Assembly (NCBI GenBank): GCA_021813745.1
Contig: JAKAJO010000006.1
Span: 43,137 to 107,136 of the forward strand
Direction: 5' to 3'
Source: Acidobacteriota bacterium
Lineage (GTDB): Bacteria; Acidobacteriota; Terriglobia; Terriglobales; Acidobacteriaceae
Length of the DNA stretch: 64,000 bases
Shown here: positions 18,183 to 29,000 of the stretch, one piece after another
How the letters are laid out: each line of letters opens with the position of its first letter
Position numbering within the stretch: position 1 is the first letter of the stretch
The notes under the pieces: model-generated
Seen by the model: the letters and a program-made list of their open reading frames with translations, nothing else
Databases searched by the model: none
What the model was told of the DNA's origin: nothing
Position numbers and translations under genes: made by a program

Positions 18183-19436
18183 ATGCAAAGTTTTGCTGAC
18201 ACTCTCGGACAAGTCTTCAGAGCGATTGCAGCGAATAAGCTGCGCAGCTTCCTGACGATGTTTGGGATCGCTTGGGGTGTGGGTTCGTTGCTGGTACTGG
18301 TGGGGCTGGGAGAAGGCTTTCGTTCCGGGCAGCGACGTAACCTGATGCGACTTGGCAATGATCTTGTGATGATGTGGAACGGGACGATTCCTGCGGTTGC
18401 CAACCAGCATACGGGGATGCGGCCCTATCAACTCACCATGGGCGATGCCGCAGTGCTTCGTCATCTCCACGAGTTGCGCGCCGTTACAGTGGAGCTTGGT
18501 CGAAGTGACCTGTATGAGGTGAGTCAATGGGCCAATACTTCGAGTCACGTGATCGGGGTTCTGCCCAATTACACTGTTGTGCGGTTCATTCCCATGGCCA
18601 GCGGCCGATTTATTGATGCCGCGGATGTCGCAGACCGCCGCCGGGTCGCCGTATTGGGATTCAAGGCAGCGCAGTTGCTGTTCAATGGCCGTCCGCTAGA
18701 GGGTGAAGCGATCACGATCAACGGGACAGCGTTTACGGTGATTGGAGCCGTGGGGAAGATTAGCCGTGGCGACAACGATTACGACGATCAAAAAGTCTAT
18801 CTTCCGGTCAGTACCATGCAGGAACTGTTCCCGCTGAAAGGAGAAAATATTGCTCGAGACGCGCTGACGTCCATCCAATATCAGCCCACGAAAGCCGGGG
18901 ATGCAACGGCCGCAGTGGCTGCGGTACATCGTGTCATAGCAGCGCGTCATGGATTCGATCCCGCAATGAAGGACGCATTCCAGGAGTGGAATACGATTCA
19001 AGAGATGAAGATGGTGGGTGCTATCTTCACCGCGATGGATGTCTTTCTCGGTGGGGTGGGGATTGTTACGCTTGGACTTGGCGCTGTTGGAATCATCAAT
19101 ATCATGCTCGTCTCTGTCACCGAGCGTACCCGTGAGATCGGACTTTTGAAGGCCCTTGGGGCGACACGGCGTAGCATCCTTTCGCAATTCTTTTGGGAAG
19201 GCTTGCTGCTAACGGGGATCAGCGGCATGGTTGGCGTGGGTTTGTCGGCTGGTTTTATGGCTGTGCTGCAGATGGCTTTGACAGACAAGATGCCAGGATG
19301 GGATCCCCCGCGACTCGTTCCATGGTCCGCGGCACTTGCGCTGGGATCTTTGATTGTGAGCGGTGTGGTCGCCGGGCTCTATCCGGCCAGCAAGGCAGCG
19401 GAATTGGATCCGATAGAAGCCTTGCGCCGGGAGTAG
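18183..19436 (+). CDS. MacB-type ABC transporter permease (first of a pair)
   Basis: A 417-residue FtsX/MacB-fold permease. It has an N-terminal membrane helix (KLRSFLTMFGIAWGVGSLLVLVGL), a large periplasmic domain (about 45-290) and three C-terminal helices with the FtsX signatures SVTERTREIGLLKALGATRR and the ending YPASKAAELDPIEALRRE. I prefer the ATG at 18183 (MQSFADTLGQ), which matches MacB starts; an in-frame ATG at 18141 adds 14 unlikely residues. It is followed 11 bases later by a paralogous permease. No ATPase gene is adjacent. Confidence 0.88.
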   Translation: MQSFADTLGQVFRAIAANKLRSFLTMFGIAWGVGSLLVLVGLGEGFRSGQRRNLMRLGNDLVMMWNGTIPAVANQHTGMRPYQLTMGDAAVLRHLHELRAVTVELGRSDLYEVSQWANTSSHVIGVLPNYTVVRFIPMASGRFIDAADVADRRRVAVLGFKAAQLLFNGRPLEGEAITINGTAFTVIGAVGKISRGDNDYDDQKVYLPVSTMQELFPLKGENIARDALTSIQYQPTKAGDATAAVAAVHRVIAARHGFDPAMKDAFQEWNTIQEMKMVGAIFTAMDVFLGGVGIVTLGLGAVGIINIMLVSVTERTREIGLLKALGATRRSILSQFFWEGLLLTGISGMVGVGLSAGFMAVLQMALTDKMPGWDPPRLVPWSAALALGSLIVSGVVAGLYPASKAAELDPIEALRRE

Positions 19437-19447
19437 GGAAGGACGTC

Positions 19448-20689
19448 ATGTTCAAGGACATTTGGGGTCAGGCATGGGAGGCGATGGTCTACAATCGCCG
19501 ACGCACCACCATCACGATGGTCGGGATGGCATGGGGAATTGCGACCGTGGTACTGCTTTTGGCCTACGGCGCAGGATTTGGCCGTGCGATTGAAACCATT
19601 TTTGCGCAGTGGGGTACCAATGTGATTGGAGTGTTTCCAGGCCGTACCAGCGAACAGGCGGGCGGAGAGAAGGCGGGCGCGCAAGTCCGCTTCACCCAGG
19701 ATGATCTGGATCGGATTTCCGCGAGTGTTCCTGGAATTGATCGCTTGTCTCCAGCAGTGTGGAAGGATGTCACTGTCCAGAATGACTTGCACACCTACAC
19801 CTGGACCGTGAATGGGGTGGTGCCCGCGTTTCAGGACATCTGGAAACTTGCAACCGAACAAGGGCGTTTCTTCAATGGCATGGAGGAGCAGCAGCGCGCC
19901 CATGTGTGCGTTATCGGTTCAGAATCGAAGTCGAAATTGTTCTCTGGTGGATGGGCGCTGGGGCAGACAGTCCGTTTGAATGGGGTATTGTTCACAATTG
20001 TCGGGGTGCTGGCTCCGAAGATGCAGGAAGGAGAAGACAGCGATCGCAATCGGCAGATTTATATTCCCTTCAGCACGATGAGTGATATTAAAGATACAAA
20101 ATACCTTGACGGCATCTGGTTCAATTATCGAGGCAATTATCAGATGGTCGAACAGAGCCTCCGCGATACTCTTGGCGCAGCGCATCACTTTCGATCCACG
20201 GACCACAACGCAATCTATGTTGCAAATCTGATGACGCAGCTCCACCAGTTTGAAGTTTTATCGCTGGCGCTGCAGGTCCTGCTATCGCTGGTAGGTGCAT
20301 TGACACTCGGCATTGCGGGTATTGGATTGATGAACATCATGCTGGTTGCAGTCCAGCAGCGAACTCGTGAGATCGGAGTCGAGAAGGCCCTGGGTGCCCA
20401 GCGGCGCCACATCCTTACCCAGTTTCTGGCGGAGGCCTTTGTGATTACTGGCGTAGGTGGATTCTGCGGCATCTTTCTTGCTTATATTGTCTCAATTCTC
20501 GTGGGACGCATTCCGTTTTACAGCGAATTGGCGTTGCATGCGGAGGCAGCAGACATCTATCTACGCATCTCGCCGATTGCCGTGGTGGTTGCAACTCTCA
20601 TTCTCGCTGTGACCGGGCTTGTGAGTGGAATGATTCCAGCCATTCGCGCAGCAAACCTCGATCCCATTGAAGCGTTGCGCTACGAGTAG
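19448..20689 (+). CDS. MacB-type ABC transporter permease (second of a pair)
   Basis: A 413-residue paralogue of the preceding gene with the same layout: N-terminal helix (RRTTITMVGMAWGIATVVLLLAYG), periplasmic domain, and three C-terminal helices with VQQRTREIGVEKALGAQRRH and the ending RAANLDPIEALRYE. The two probably form a heterodimeric channel. I chose the ATG at 19448 (MFKDIWGQAW). The longer in-frame start at 19193 lies inside the first permease. The matching ATPase and membrane-fusion subunit must be encoded before or beyond this locus; export of a hydrophobic or peptide substrate is the family's usual role. Confidence 0.88.
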   Translation: MFKDIWGQAWEAMVYNRRRTTITMVGMAWGIATVVLLLAYGAGFGRAIETIFAQWGTNVIGVFPGRTSEQAGGEKAGAQVRFTQDDLDRISASVPGIDRLSPAVWKDVTVQNDLHTYTWTVNGVVPAFQDIWKLATEQGRFFNGMEEQQRAHVCVIGSESKSKLFSGGWALGQTVRLNGVLFTIVGVLAPKMQEGEDSDRNRQIYIPFSTMSDIKDTKYLDGIWFNYRGNYQMVEQSLRDTLGAAHHFRSTDHNAIYVANLMTQLHQFEVLSLALQVLLSLVGALTLGIAGIGLMNIMLVAVQQRTREIGVEKALGAQRRHILTQFLAEAFVITGVGGFCGIFLAYIVSILVGRIPFYSELALHAEAADIYLRISPIAVVVATLILAVTGLVSGMIPAIRAANLDPIEALRYE

Positions 20690-20823
20690 GCAGAGCTTTT
20701 GGACGTTTGCCCTACCAATCCACTACGGCAGCCGTGGCACCGAGAGTGGCAAATGACTTGAAGATTGTGCTTATGGCTGTCCAAAACGTGTCAAGACAAG
20801 GCGGGCAGGAGTAATCTGATTGC

Positions 20824-22125
20824 ATGAGTCTCTACTGCGCAGTGGGCAGCGCTGATTCAGAGTATTCCCTGAAGCAGCTGAACGAATTGTTTTTGACTAG
20901 TCTCACGCAGCTTGGTACCCGGCAGCGTGTTTTGGCAGTACCTCCTGATCTGACACGGGCGCACTCCCAAGCTGGGGTTCTGACGAACATGGCTTGGAAG
21001 TACTACGGAGAGAATCTCAAGGCCGTGCTTCCCGCTTTGGGTACGCACACAGCCATGTCAACCTCGCAACTTACGGACATGTTTGGTGATGTGCCACAGA
21101 GTCTTTTCCGAGTTCACAACTGGAGGACTGATATTGAGACCGTTGGCGAGGTGCCGTCCGAATTTATCCGGGAACAGTCTGAAGGCAAGTTGAATTTCTC
21201 ATGGCCGGCGCAAGTCAATCGACTACTGACGCAGGGCGGCTTTGATCTTATTCTTTCGATCGGTCAAGTGGTTCCGCACGAAGTTATCGGCATGGCAAAT
21301 TACAACAAGAATATTCTTGTGGGGACAGGCGGCCGCGATGGGATCAATCGAAGTCACTATCTAGGGGCGGTCTATGGAATGGAGCGAATCATGGGACGGG
21401 CTGATAATCCTGTTCGCTCAGTTCTGAATTACGCCTCGGACCATTTTCTTCGTCATTTGCCGATCGTATATGTGCTGACCGTAGTCGGACGAAGCATGAA
21501 CGGCGAGCTGGCAGTCAAGGGACTTTTCATTGGCGACGACCTCGAATGTTTCCACCGCGCTGCAGAGCTGAGCCTCAAGGTCAACTTTGAGATGGTGGAG
21601 GAGCCGATCCGTAAGGCTGTGGTGTATCTGGATCCTCACGAATTTCATTCAACCTGGCTCGGGAACAAAGCTGTTTACCGCACTCGAATGGCGCTTGCCG
21701 ATGGTGGAGCGCTTATCGTACTTGCGCCGGGCGTGCGAGAGTTTGGTGAGGATAAGACGATCGACACGATGATTCGCAAATATGGGTATAAAGGCACGCC
21801 CGCCACTCTGCGCGCGGTTGAGGAGAATGCTGACCTTGCAAACGAGCTTAGTGCGGCGGCACATTTGATTCATGGGTCGTCTGAAGGGAGGTTCCAAATC
21901 ACGTGGTGTCCGGGAATGCTGACTCAAGAGGAAGTGGAAGGAGTAGGATTCGCGTATGGAGACTTGACTGAGATGATGAAGAAGTACGACCCAACTCGAT
22001 TGCGCCACGGCTACAATACGGTGGACGGTGAAGAGATCTTTTTTATCTCGAATCCAGGACTTGGACTCTGGGCACATCGTTCTCGTCTGGAAGCATCAAA
22101 GCCTGGATCACTTGCCGCCCGATAA
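20824..22125 (+). CDS. LarA-like nickel-pincer family protein (DUF2088, lactate racemase-like)
   Basis: A 433-residue protein with the DUF2088/LarA N-domain. Residues that in Lactobacillus LarA bind substrate and the nickel-pincer nucleotide are aligned here: Asp42 and Arg45 (PPDLTRAH), His75 (GTHTAMS), and His152 with Lys162 (PHEVIGMANYNKN). The His-to-Lys gap of 10 equals LarA His174 and Lys184, the lysine that covalently holds the cofactor. That supports a functional racemase or epimerase of a 2-hydroxy acid. The substrate is unknown, since LarA homologues vary. larB, larC and larE are not nearby. Confidence 0.8.
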   Translation: MSLYCAVGSADSEYSLKQLNELFLTSLTQLGTRQRVLAVPPDLTRAHSQAGVLTNMAWKYYGENLKAVLPALGTHTAMSTSQLTDMFGDVPQSLFRVHNWRTDIETVGEVPSEFIREQSEGKLNFSWPAQVNRLLTQGGFDLILSIGQVVPHEVIGMANYNKNILVGTGGRDGINRSHYLGAVYGMERIMGRADNPVRSVLNYASDHFLRHLPIVYVLTVVGRSMNGELAVKGLFIGDDLECFHRAAELSLKVNFEMVEEPIRKAVVYLDPHEFHSTWLGNKAVYRTRMALADGGALIVLAPGVREFGEDKTIDTMIRKYGYKGTPATLRAVEENADLANELSAAAHLIHGSSEGRFQITWCPGMLTQEEVEGVGFAYGDLTEMMKKYDPTRLRHGYNTVDGEEIFFISNPGLGLWAHRSRLEASKPGSLAAR

Positions 22126-22623
22126 TTGTGGACGGTGGGTTTCACTTGCACGTCTCGTCACTCAACCCGGAAATGCGTGCGTCGCTCTCTGAGCATCGAG
22201 CACTTTATCGTCCACAGTTCGTTCTAAGGTTCTCATTGGACTGGGTTGATGATATCTATTCTGACCGGTAAAGAAGCCGATACGACTGGATAAAAAGCAA
22301 ACAGGATCAACCACTCGGTCCCACTTCTGCTGAAGATTTGCAGCCTCGTTCTCCAATTCAGATTTTTGCAGAGTGCAAGGTGACGTGAATGAGGCTGCGG
22401 CATGCCAGATAGGTGCCGAAATTGCACGCCCCAAAGGCTATGGTGAGCCTTGGCAATGCCTGGCGGAAGCGGAAATTGCCTTCCGGTCCAATGAACACAA
22501 CGTATGATCCAGTTCGGAAACAAAATCCGCGCGAACGCAACCGATTACTTGTGATTACAAGCACAGGAAAAAGACCAGGAATTTAGAGATAATAAAATAA
22601 AGATGTTGCATTATCCTGTTGCT
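22126..22623. other. Gene-free interval (498 bases)
   Basis: Short frames exist on both strands, but none has a plausible composition, start site or family. No terminator with a T-run was seen after the LarA-like gene. The promoter of the downstream copper-efflux genes is expected near the AT-rich stretch at about 22,585-22,610, but no operator is identifiable. Confidence 0.5.
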
Positions 22624-22983
22624 ATGAGCAAATGCGGCGCATATCTGATGCTGATCGTCACGGCCTTCTGTGCCATGTCTCCAGCATCAGTTTGTTGGCT
22701 GGCGCGGCGGGCTCATGCGCAGCCCTCTTGCTGCCGAAGCATGGCGGAGAGGTGTCCGATGCAGCAATTTGGTGCAAGCGACACCTGCTGTATCGTGCAT
22801 GGTAAGGAAGCAGCGACGCCTTCTGAAGGCCCTCTTTCCTTGCGGGATGGACTCACACCCGATCTGTTAGATCGATGCATAGGGTTTTTCACTGTCGATG
22901 CGTTCGGCCTCTCGAAGCCTCTCCCCGTAGAAGCACGCCCCCCTGATACTTCCCCCGGCGCTTCTTCGATTCTCCGTATCTAG
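22624..22983 (+). CDS. Small secreted Cys-rich protein ahead of the Cus efflux genes
   Basis: A 119-residue protein with a hydrophobic N-terminus (AYLMLIVTAFCAMSPASVCW). The mature part carries paired cysteines and methionines: QPSCCRSMAERCPMQQ, then SDTCCIVHG. This Cys/Met/His pattern suggests periplasmic binding of soft metals (Cu, Ag) and fits its position 108 bases ahead of cusCBA. I do not recognise a named family. The start could be the ATG at 22603 (seven residues longer); 22624 gives the better signal peptide. Confidence 0.6.
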   Translation: MSKCGAYLMLIVTAFCAMSPASVCWLARRAHAQPSCCRSMAERCPMQQFGASDTCCIVHGKEAATPSEGPLSLRDGLTPDLLDRCIGFFTVDAFGLSKPLPVEARPPDTSPGASSILRI

Positions 22984-23091
22984 AGCTTCTTCTCCTGCGA
23001 TTTGAATCTGAGTTCTTGCAGACTTGCGTGCTTTGTCGCACGTGAAAGCTTTTGCAGGCTCGTAGTTTCCTACGCATAGATGGAGGAAGTG

Positions 23092-24459
23092 ATGAAGTCT
23101 CTAGCGATCGCGCTCGCTGTTGCAGTGAGTTGCGGATCTTTCATGTACCGAGTTCAGGCGCAGGCACCGGCACCGGAACAATTGATTAACTTGCAAGCCT
23201 TCGAGGATTTACTTCAGGCTCCTTCCCGCGGATTGACATCGGGCCTAGTGCTGACTCTGGGAGATGCCGAGCGGATTGCTTTGGAGCAGAATCCCCAGAT
23301 TGCCATTGCAACCCGGCGTGTCGCTGTCGCGGAGGCCCATTTGCCAATCGCCGGTACGCTGGATGATCCATCGGCGATGTACCGCGGATGGGGAGTTCCG
23401 CTCAGGCAACCATGGGACTTCAACCAGGCACAGAACATGTTCAGCCTGAGCCAGACCTTTCCTGGTAAAGGGAAGCGAGCCTTGCGCACCAGTGTGGCGC
23501 AGTCCGATGTCGATGTTGCAAAGGCCGAATTGGCGGAGACTCGTCTTGAGGTGCAGGTGCGCGTGCGGAAAGCATTTAACGATCTCTTGCTCGCCGATGA
23601 GGAAACAAAGATTCACGAGGGGCATGTGGGGATTGCACGACAAGCTATTGAGGCGGCACGCATCAAGTATGCCGTTGGCAAAGTATCTCAACAGGACGTT
23701 CTCAAGGCACAACTCGCAATGACGGCGCTTGCCGAGCACATGATTCGCTTCGATCGCGACGCGGGAGTTGCGCGGGCTCGCCTCAACACACTTCTCGGTC
23801 GCGATCCCGCGTGTTCCCTGCAAGTCAAGGGGCAGTTCTCAGCTACTTTCCCATTGCCCGCGTTGGAGACACTCGAAGAAGTGGCAGTTCAGTCGCGGCC
23901 TGACCTGGAAGTTGCACGAGACGCGGCCGATCGCAGCCACAAGCAAGAGGCTCTGGCGAACAAGGCATACTTGCCGGACTTCACAGTATCCGGTGGATAT
24001 TCGCTGATGCCGCCGAACGTTAGCATGCGCAACAGCTACATGATTGAAGGCTCGATGAATCTTCCCTGGCTCAATCGACGCAAGCACAACGCAGAAGTTG
24101 CTGCGGCAAGCGCTGCCGCCGTGGAGCAAGAAACAGAGAGTGACGCGTTGCGCACTGCCGCCTTTGGTCAAATCGGAGAAGCACTGGCGCAGGCCAAGGC
24201 TGCGCAGAGGTTCGCTCGCCTATATCAAGATCAGCTCCGCCCTCAGGCAGAGGCAACGCTTCAGTCCAGTGTCGTGGCCTATGAGAACGATAGGACGGAC
24301 TTTCTGAATCTACTGAATAGCCAGATGGAAGTGATCGATGTCGAACTGGAATGGGCGCAAGCGATGGCGGATTTTGATTCTCGTCTCGCAGATCTCGAAC
24401 TTGCTGTAGGTGCAGAGATCAGCCAATTGCAGCAAACCGCGACAGAGGTGAAACCGTGA
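23092..24459 (+). CDS. CusC-like outer-membrane efflux protein (TolC family)
   Basis: A 455-residue TolC-family channel subunit: a signal peptide (MKSLAIALAVAVSCGSFM), then two TolC repeats rich in coiled-coil (VAEAHLPIAG, AKAELAETRLEVQVRVRKAFNDLL, and the second half AEVAAASAAAVEQETES). The ATG at 23092 has an ideal GGAGGAA site 4-5 bases upstream. The ATG at 23080 would consume that site as coding sequence, so I reject it. It overlaps the adaptor gene by 4 bases (GTGA). It forms the outer-membrane exit of the tripartite pump. Confidence 0.9.
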   Translation: MKSLAIALAVAVSCGSFMYRVQAQAPAPEQLINLQAFEDLLQAPSRGLTSGLVLTLGDAERIALEQNPQIAIATRRVAVAEAHLPIAGTLDDPSAMYRGWGVPLRQPWDFNQAQNMFSLSQTFPGKGKRALRTSVAQSDVDVAKAELAETRLEVQVRVRKAFNDLLLADEETKIHEGHVGIARQAIEAARIKYAVGKVSQQDVLKAQLAMTALAEHMIRFDRDAGVARARLNTLLGRDPACSLQVKGQFSATFPLPALETLEEVAVQSRPDLEVARDAADRSHKQEALANKAYLPDFTVSGGYSLMPPNVSMRNSYMIEGSMNLPWLNRRKHNAEVAAASAAAVEQETESDALRTAAFGQIGEALAQAKAAQRFARLYQDQLRPQAEATLQSSVVAYENDRTDFLNLLNSQMEVIDVELEWAQAMADFDSRLADLELAVGAEISQLQQTATEVKP

Positions 24460-26081
24460 AGATACGTCAATATCAGGTTGCTCTCGTGACGTTGATGGCA
24501 GTGTGCATCACGCTCGCCACCATGCTTGCCTATGTGCTCTCGCATCGCGGACTGGAACTTCATACTGCCGCTTCAGAGGATCCAGTGATTGCTCGTGGAC
24601 CCGCCGTAGTTTCTGATTCCACTGCTCGCGGCACATCCGACACAGAACCCAGTGCGCCTGGAAGTAATCCACCACTGGCGCCAATTCAGCTCACGCCACG
24701 ACGACTGCAGGAGATCGGCGTCACAACGGCGGAAGTCACTTTCAAAGACGTCAATGACAAATTGGACGTTCCGGGTAATGTTGACATTGACGAAGAGAAG
24801 CTTGCCTATGTGCAGACGCACTTCCCTGGTTGGATTCAGGACGTCTATGCCAACGCGACTTATCAGTACGTACGGAAGGGCGATCGCCTTTTCACTGTTT
24901 ACAGCCCGGATGTGGTCAGCAGCGAGCAGGAGTATCTCCTTGCACTGCAGAATGAGAAATCATTATCGCCGCAGAAGAACGAATCATCTGAAGTAAACGA
25001 GGCAGGAGCTGGTGACAATATGGCCGTCCGTGAAAGCGGCTGGCTGCTGCGGGCGGCCGAGGAGCGCTTGCGCCAGTTTGGGATACCTGGACAGGTAATC
25101 ATCGACCTGGAGAAGACAGGTAAGGCGCAACGCAATATTGCCATTAACTCTCCCGTCGCTGGTTACATCACAGAGCGCAATGCACTGCCCAATGCTTACG
25201 TACAACCTGACACCAGGCTTTACACGATTGCCGATCTGTCCACGATCTGGGTTTACGCGAACGTATTTCAAGATGCTGTGGGACGGTTACGTCCTGGCGA
25301 TCCTGCGCAAGTCACTGTCGACGCCTATCCTGGGCGCACATTCAGCGGCCACATCGATCAGATCCTTCCACAGGTGGACGTCACCACACGAACGGTGCGT
25401 GTGCGTCTTGCCTTTCGCAATCAGGGTGTGTCGCTCAAGCCCGGTATGTACGTCAACGTCCATATTTACGTGCCGCTGGGGCAGCATCTGGTCATTCCGG
25501 CGTCGGCCGTGCTTCAAACCGGACAAAAGGCCATCGCATTCATTGACCATGGACAGGGTTATTTAGAGCCTCGCACGATCCTGGTCGGTCCCCAAATTGA
25601 TGATTCTGTCGTCGTTCTAAGCGGCTTGAAACTGGGAGAGCGAGTGGTGAGCTCCGCCAACTTTCTTGTAGATTCAGAGGCGCAGCTTCAAGCGTCCCTG
25701 AATGGCTTCACGCCACCTCAGCTGCAGACGGAAAGCGCGAGCAATCCTCCAACAGCAAAGATACGGATTGATCTGCAAACGCAACCAGACCCGCTCCGAA
25801 AGGGCGAGAATACTTTGATTGTGCGGCTCACAGGCCCAGACGGAAAGCCGGTGACGGGGGTTCAGGTGACGGCCGTCTTCGTGATGCCTGCCATGCCCGC
25901 CATGGGCATGGGCGCAGAGCATGTAAGTGCCAAGCTGACTGAAGGAGGAAATGGAAGTTATCAGGGGCGACTCCAGTTGCCATCCGGCGGAACATGGCAG
26001 GCAACTGTGAACGTAATGCATGGCGCGCGGGCAGTGGCAAGAATGCAATTGAGCGTTGACGTGACGGGGGGCATGGAATGA
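24456..26081 (+). CDS. CusB-like RND efflux periplasmic adaptor with C-terminal FixH/YtkA-like domain
   Basis: A 541-residue membrane-fusion protein starting with GTG that overlaps the cusC-like stop. A membrane anchor (about 9-31) is followed by the HlyD/CusB core (VPGNVDIDEEKLAYVQTHFPGWI, NSPVAGYITERNA, LKPGMYVNVHIYVPLG). After about residue 430 there is an extra Ig-like domain (GENTLIVRLTGPDGKPVTG, then the Met-rich MPAMPAMGMGAEHVSAKL, then the ending GTWQATVNVMHG), like FixH/YtkA domains in some heavy-metal adaptors. The Met cluster may hand Cu(I)/Ag(I) to the pump. Confidence 0.9.
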   Translation: MKIRQYQVALVTLMAVCITLATMLAYVLSHRGLELHTAASEDPVIARGPAVVSDSTARGTSDTEPSAPGSNPPLAPIQLTPRRLQEIGVTTAEVTFKDVNDKLDVPGNVDIDEEKLAYVQTHFPGWIQDVYANATYQYVRKGDRLFTVYSPDVVSSEQEYLLALQNEKSLSPQKNESSEVNEAGAGDNMAVRESGWLLRAAEERLRQFGIPGQVIIDLEKTGKAQRNIAINSPVAGYITERNALPNAYVQPDTRLYTIADLSTIWVYANVFQDAVGRLRPGDPAQVTVDAYPGRTFSGHIDQILPQVDVTTRTVRVRLAFRNQGVSLKPGMYVNVHIYVPLGQHLVIPASAVLQTGQKAIAFIDHGQGYLEPRTILVGPQIDDSVVVLSGLKLGERVVSSANFLVDSEAQLQASLNGFTPPQLQTESASNPPTAKIRIDLQTQPDPLRKGENTLIVRLTGPDGKPVTGVQVTAVFVMPAMPAMGMGAEHVSAKLTEGGNGSYQGRLQLPSGGTWQATVNVMHGARAVARMQLSVDVTGGME

Positions 26082-29000
26082 TTGCAAGAATCATTGCCTG
26101 GTGTGCGCGTAATCCATTTCTTGTTCTTTCTGCGACTTTGTTGCTAGTCACAGCGGGGGTATGGTCTTTCAATCATGTACCACTCGATGCGCTGCCTGAT
26201 ATCAGTGATGTACAGGTGATTATTCACACACAGTGGGTAGGTGAGCCGCCCAATCTGATAGAGGATCAGGTGACGTATCCGATTGTGACCGCGTTGCTTT
26301 CCGGGCCGCGAGTCAAGAGTGTTCGTGCACAAACGATGTTCGGTGACTCTTACGTGTTCGTCGTCTTTAAAGATGGTACAGATCTCTACTGGGCACGTTC
26401 GCGTGTCCTTGAGTACCTGCAACAAATCGCTGGCAAGCTGCCCGCAGACGTTCATCCAGCCATCGGCCCCGATGCAACGGGAGCGGGATGGGTCTACGAA
26501 TATGCCATCATAGACCGCACGCATACGCACAGTCTTGCCGATTTGCGCGCACTTCAAGACTGGTATCTGCGCTACCAGTTGGAAACGGTACCGGGTGTCG
26601 CAGAAGTAGCCAGCATTGGCGGGTTTGTTCGGCAATACCAGGTAAATCTCGACCCAGCCAAACTTTTCTCTTACGGCATTTCTGCTGTTACAGTGACGCA
26701 GCGGGTCCGCGAAAGCACCAATGAAGTTGGAGGTGACGTCCTCGAAATGGGCGGGGCCGAATACATGATTCGGGGCCTCGGCTATTTCAAGACGCTCGCT
26801 GATCTACAAAGCGTTCCAGTTTCCACAAAAGATGGCACACCTGTGCTGGTGAAAGATCTTGGAACTGTCACCTTCGGTCCGGATGTCCGACGCGGTGCTG
26901 CCGACTGGCAGGGTGAAGGTGAGACCGTTGGAGGCATCGTCGTCATGCGCTATGGCATGAACGCGCTCGATGTAATCAATGGCGTCAAAGCCAGGCTGCG
27001 CGAGATTGCGCCCTCGTTGCCAGCCGGCGTCGAAATTGCTACCGGATATGATCGATCCTGGTTAATTGATCAGTCCGTCCATACATTGAAGCGCGATCTG
27101 ATTCTCGAAGCGATCATCGTCAGCTTCGTCAGCATTGTCTTTCTATTTCACTTCCGATCGGCGCTGGTGCCTATCATTACTGTACCCATTGCCGTACTAG
27201 CCGCGTTCATTCCTATGTATTTTCTTCATGTAAGCTCCAACATTATGTCGCTTGGAGGTCTTGCCCTTGCGATTGGAGTCCTGATTGACGCTGCCATTGT
27301 TATCGTTGAGAACGGTTACCGTCATCTAGCGGTCCGGGCCGACGAGCTCAGCGCAGACGATCGCAGGACCATCCTCATTAAATCAGCTCAGCAGGTGGGG
27401 CCTGCTCTTTTCTTTTCACTCATCATTATCGTTGTCTCGTTCCTTCCCGTATTTCTTCTCGAAGCACAGGAAGGCCGCATGTTCCGTCCACTTGCCTGGA
27501 CCAAGACGCTCGCGCTGATATGCTCCTCCTTGCTTTCCATCACTCTGGTACCGGCGCTCATGCCATTCTTTCTACGCGGCAGGCTGCGCCCAGAGTCAAA
27601 GAATCCTGTCACACGGATGACGCAGGCAATTTATCTTCCTGTGTTGCGTTGGTCTTTGCATCACTGGAAGATGGTCATCGCGTTGAATCTGACATTTCTC
27701 GCCATCACGGTACCACTCTATCTTCGTTTGGGTAGCCAATTCATGCCTGCGCTCTACGAAGGTTCCGCACTATACATGCCGAGTGCACTACCTGGAATCT
27801 CGATTACGCAGGCCGTCGCTCTTATGCAAGAACAAGACCACATCATTCGCTCCTTCCCTGAAGTCGCAACTGTCTTTGGGACGGTCGGCCGAACTGATAG
27901 CGCGACGGACAACGCCCCACTCGATATGTTCGACACCACCATCATGCTCAAGCCTCGCCGCCAGTGGAGATCGGGCATGACCTATGAAAAGCTTATCCAG
28001 CAGATGGATATGAAGCTGCAATTTCCCGGTCTTACTAACACCTGGACGATGCCCGTTGAGAACCGCCTTGACATGGAGATGACTGGAATCAAAACACCAC
28101 TCGGCATCAAAATTCAGGGCGGAGACCTAGATCGGATTCAGGAGAGTGGAGCACAGATGCAGCAGCTCCTGACTTCAATGCCCCAGACGAGTGCAGTCTT
28201 TGCCGAGCGTGTCTCACAGGGCTTTTATCTCAATGTGGATGTCGACCGGGAAGTTGCGGCGCGCTACGGCTTGACAGTCGCCGACGTGCAACGTGTCATC
28301 ACATCCGAAATCGGAGGCACTAATATTGCTGAGAATATAGAGGGCCGTCAGCGCTTTCCAATCGCGGTGCGCTACAATCGCGACTTCCGTCAGGATCGCT
28401 CTTCGATTTCGCAGGCTCTCATTCCCGCACCAACTGGCGCATCAATTCCCATCGGCGAGGTGGCACGCGTCTACTATTCTCGTGGGCCAGCCATGATTCG
28501 TGACGAGGGAGGGGCTCTCACGGGGTATATCTATCTGAATCTCAAGAGCAGCGACTATGGAGAATTTGTCAACCAAGCGCAAAGAGTCTTGCGCGAGAAG
28601 CTTGCTCTGCCCTCGGGCTACACCTGGCATTGGGCAGGAGAGTATGAGTTTGAGCAGCGAGCCAAGCAAAGACTCGCTATAATTCTCCCGATTGTTTTCT
28701 TCATCATTTTCCTTCTACTTTATCTGGTCTTTAAATCCGCTCGTGAAGCCTCAGTCCTTATATTTCCTACGCTCTATGCCATGTCTGGGGGGCTCTTGCT
28801 CCAGTGGATCCTTGGTTACAACTTCAGTGTTGCAGTCTGGGTTGGCTATATCGCTCTCTTTGGCATCGCGGTTGAAACGGGAGTCGTCATGGTGGTCTAC
28901 CTTCACGAAGCACTCCAGACTCGAATTCTCTCGGGGAAGCCAATGACGGAAGGAGACCTGGAAGAGGCCGTGATCGATGGCGCTGTTCAGCGCTTGCGGC

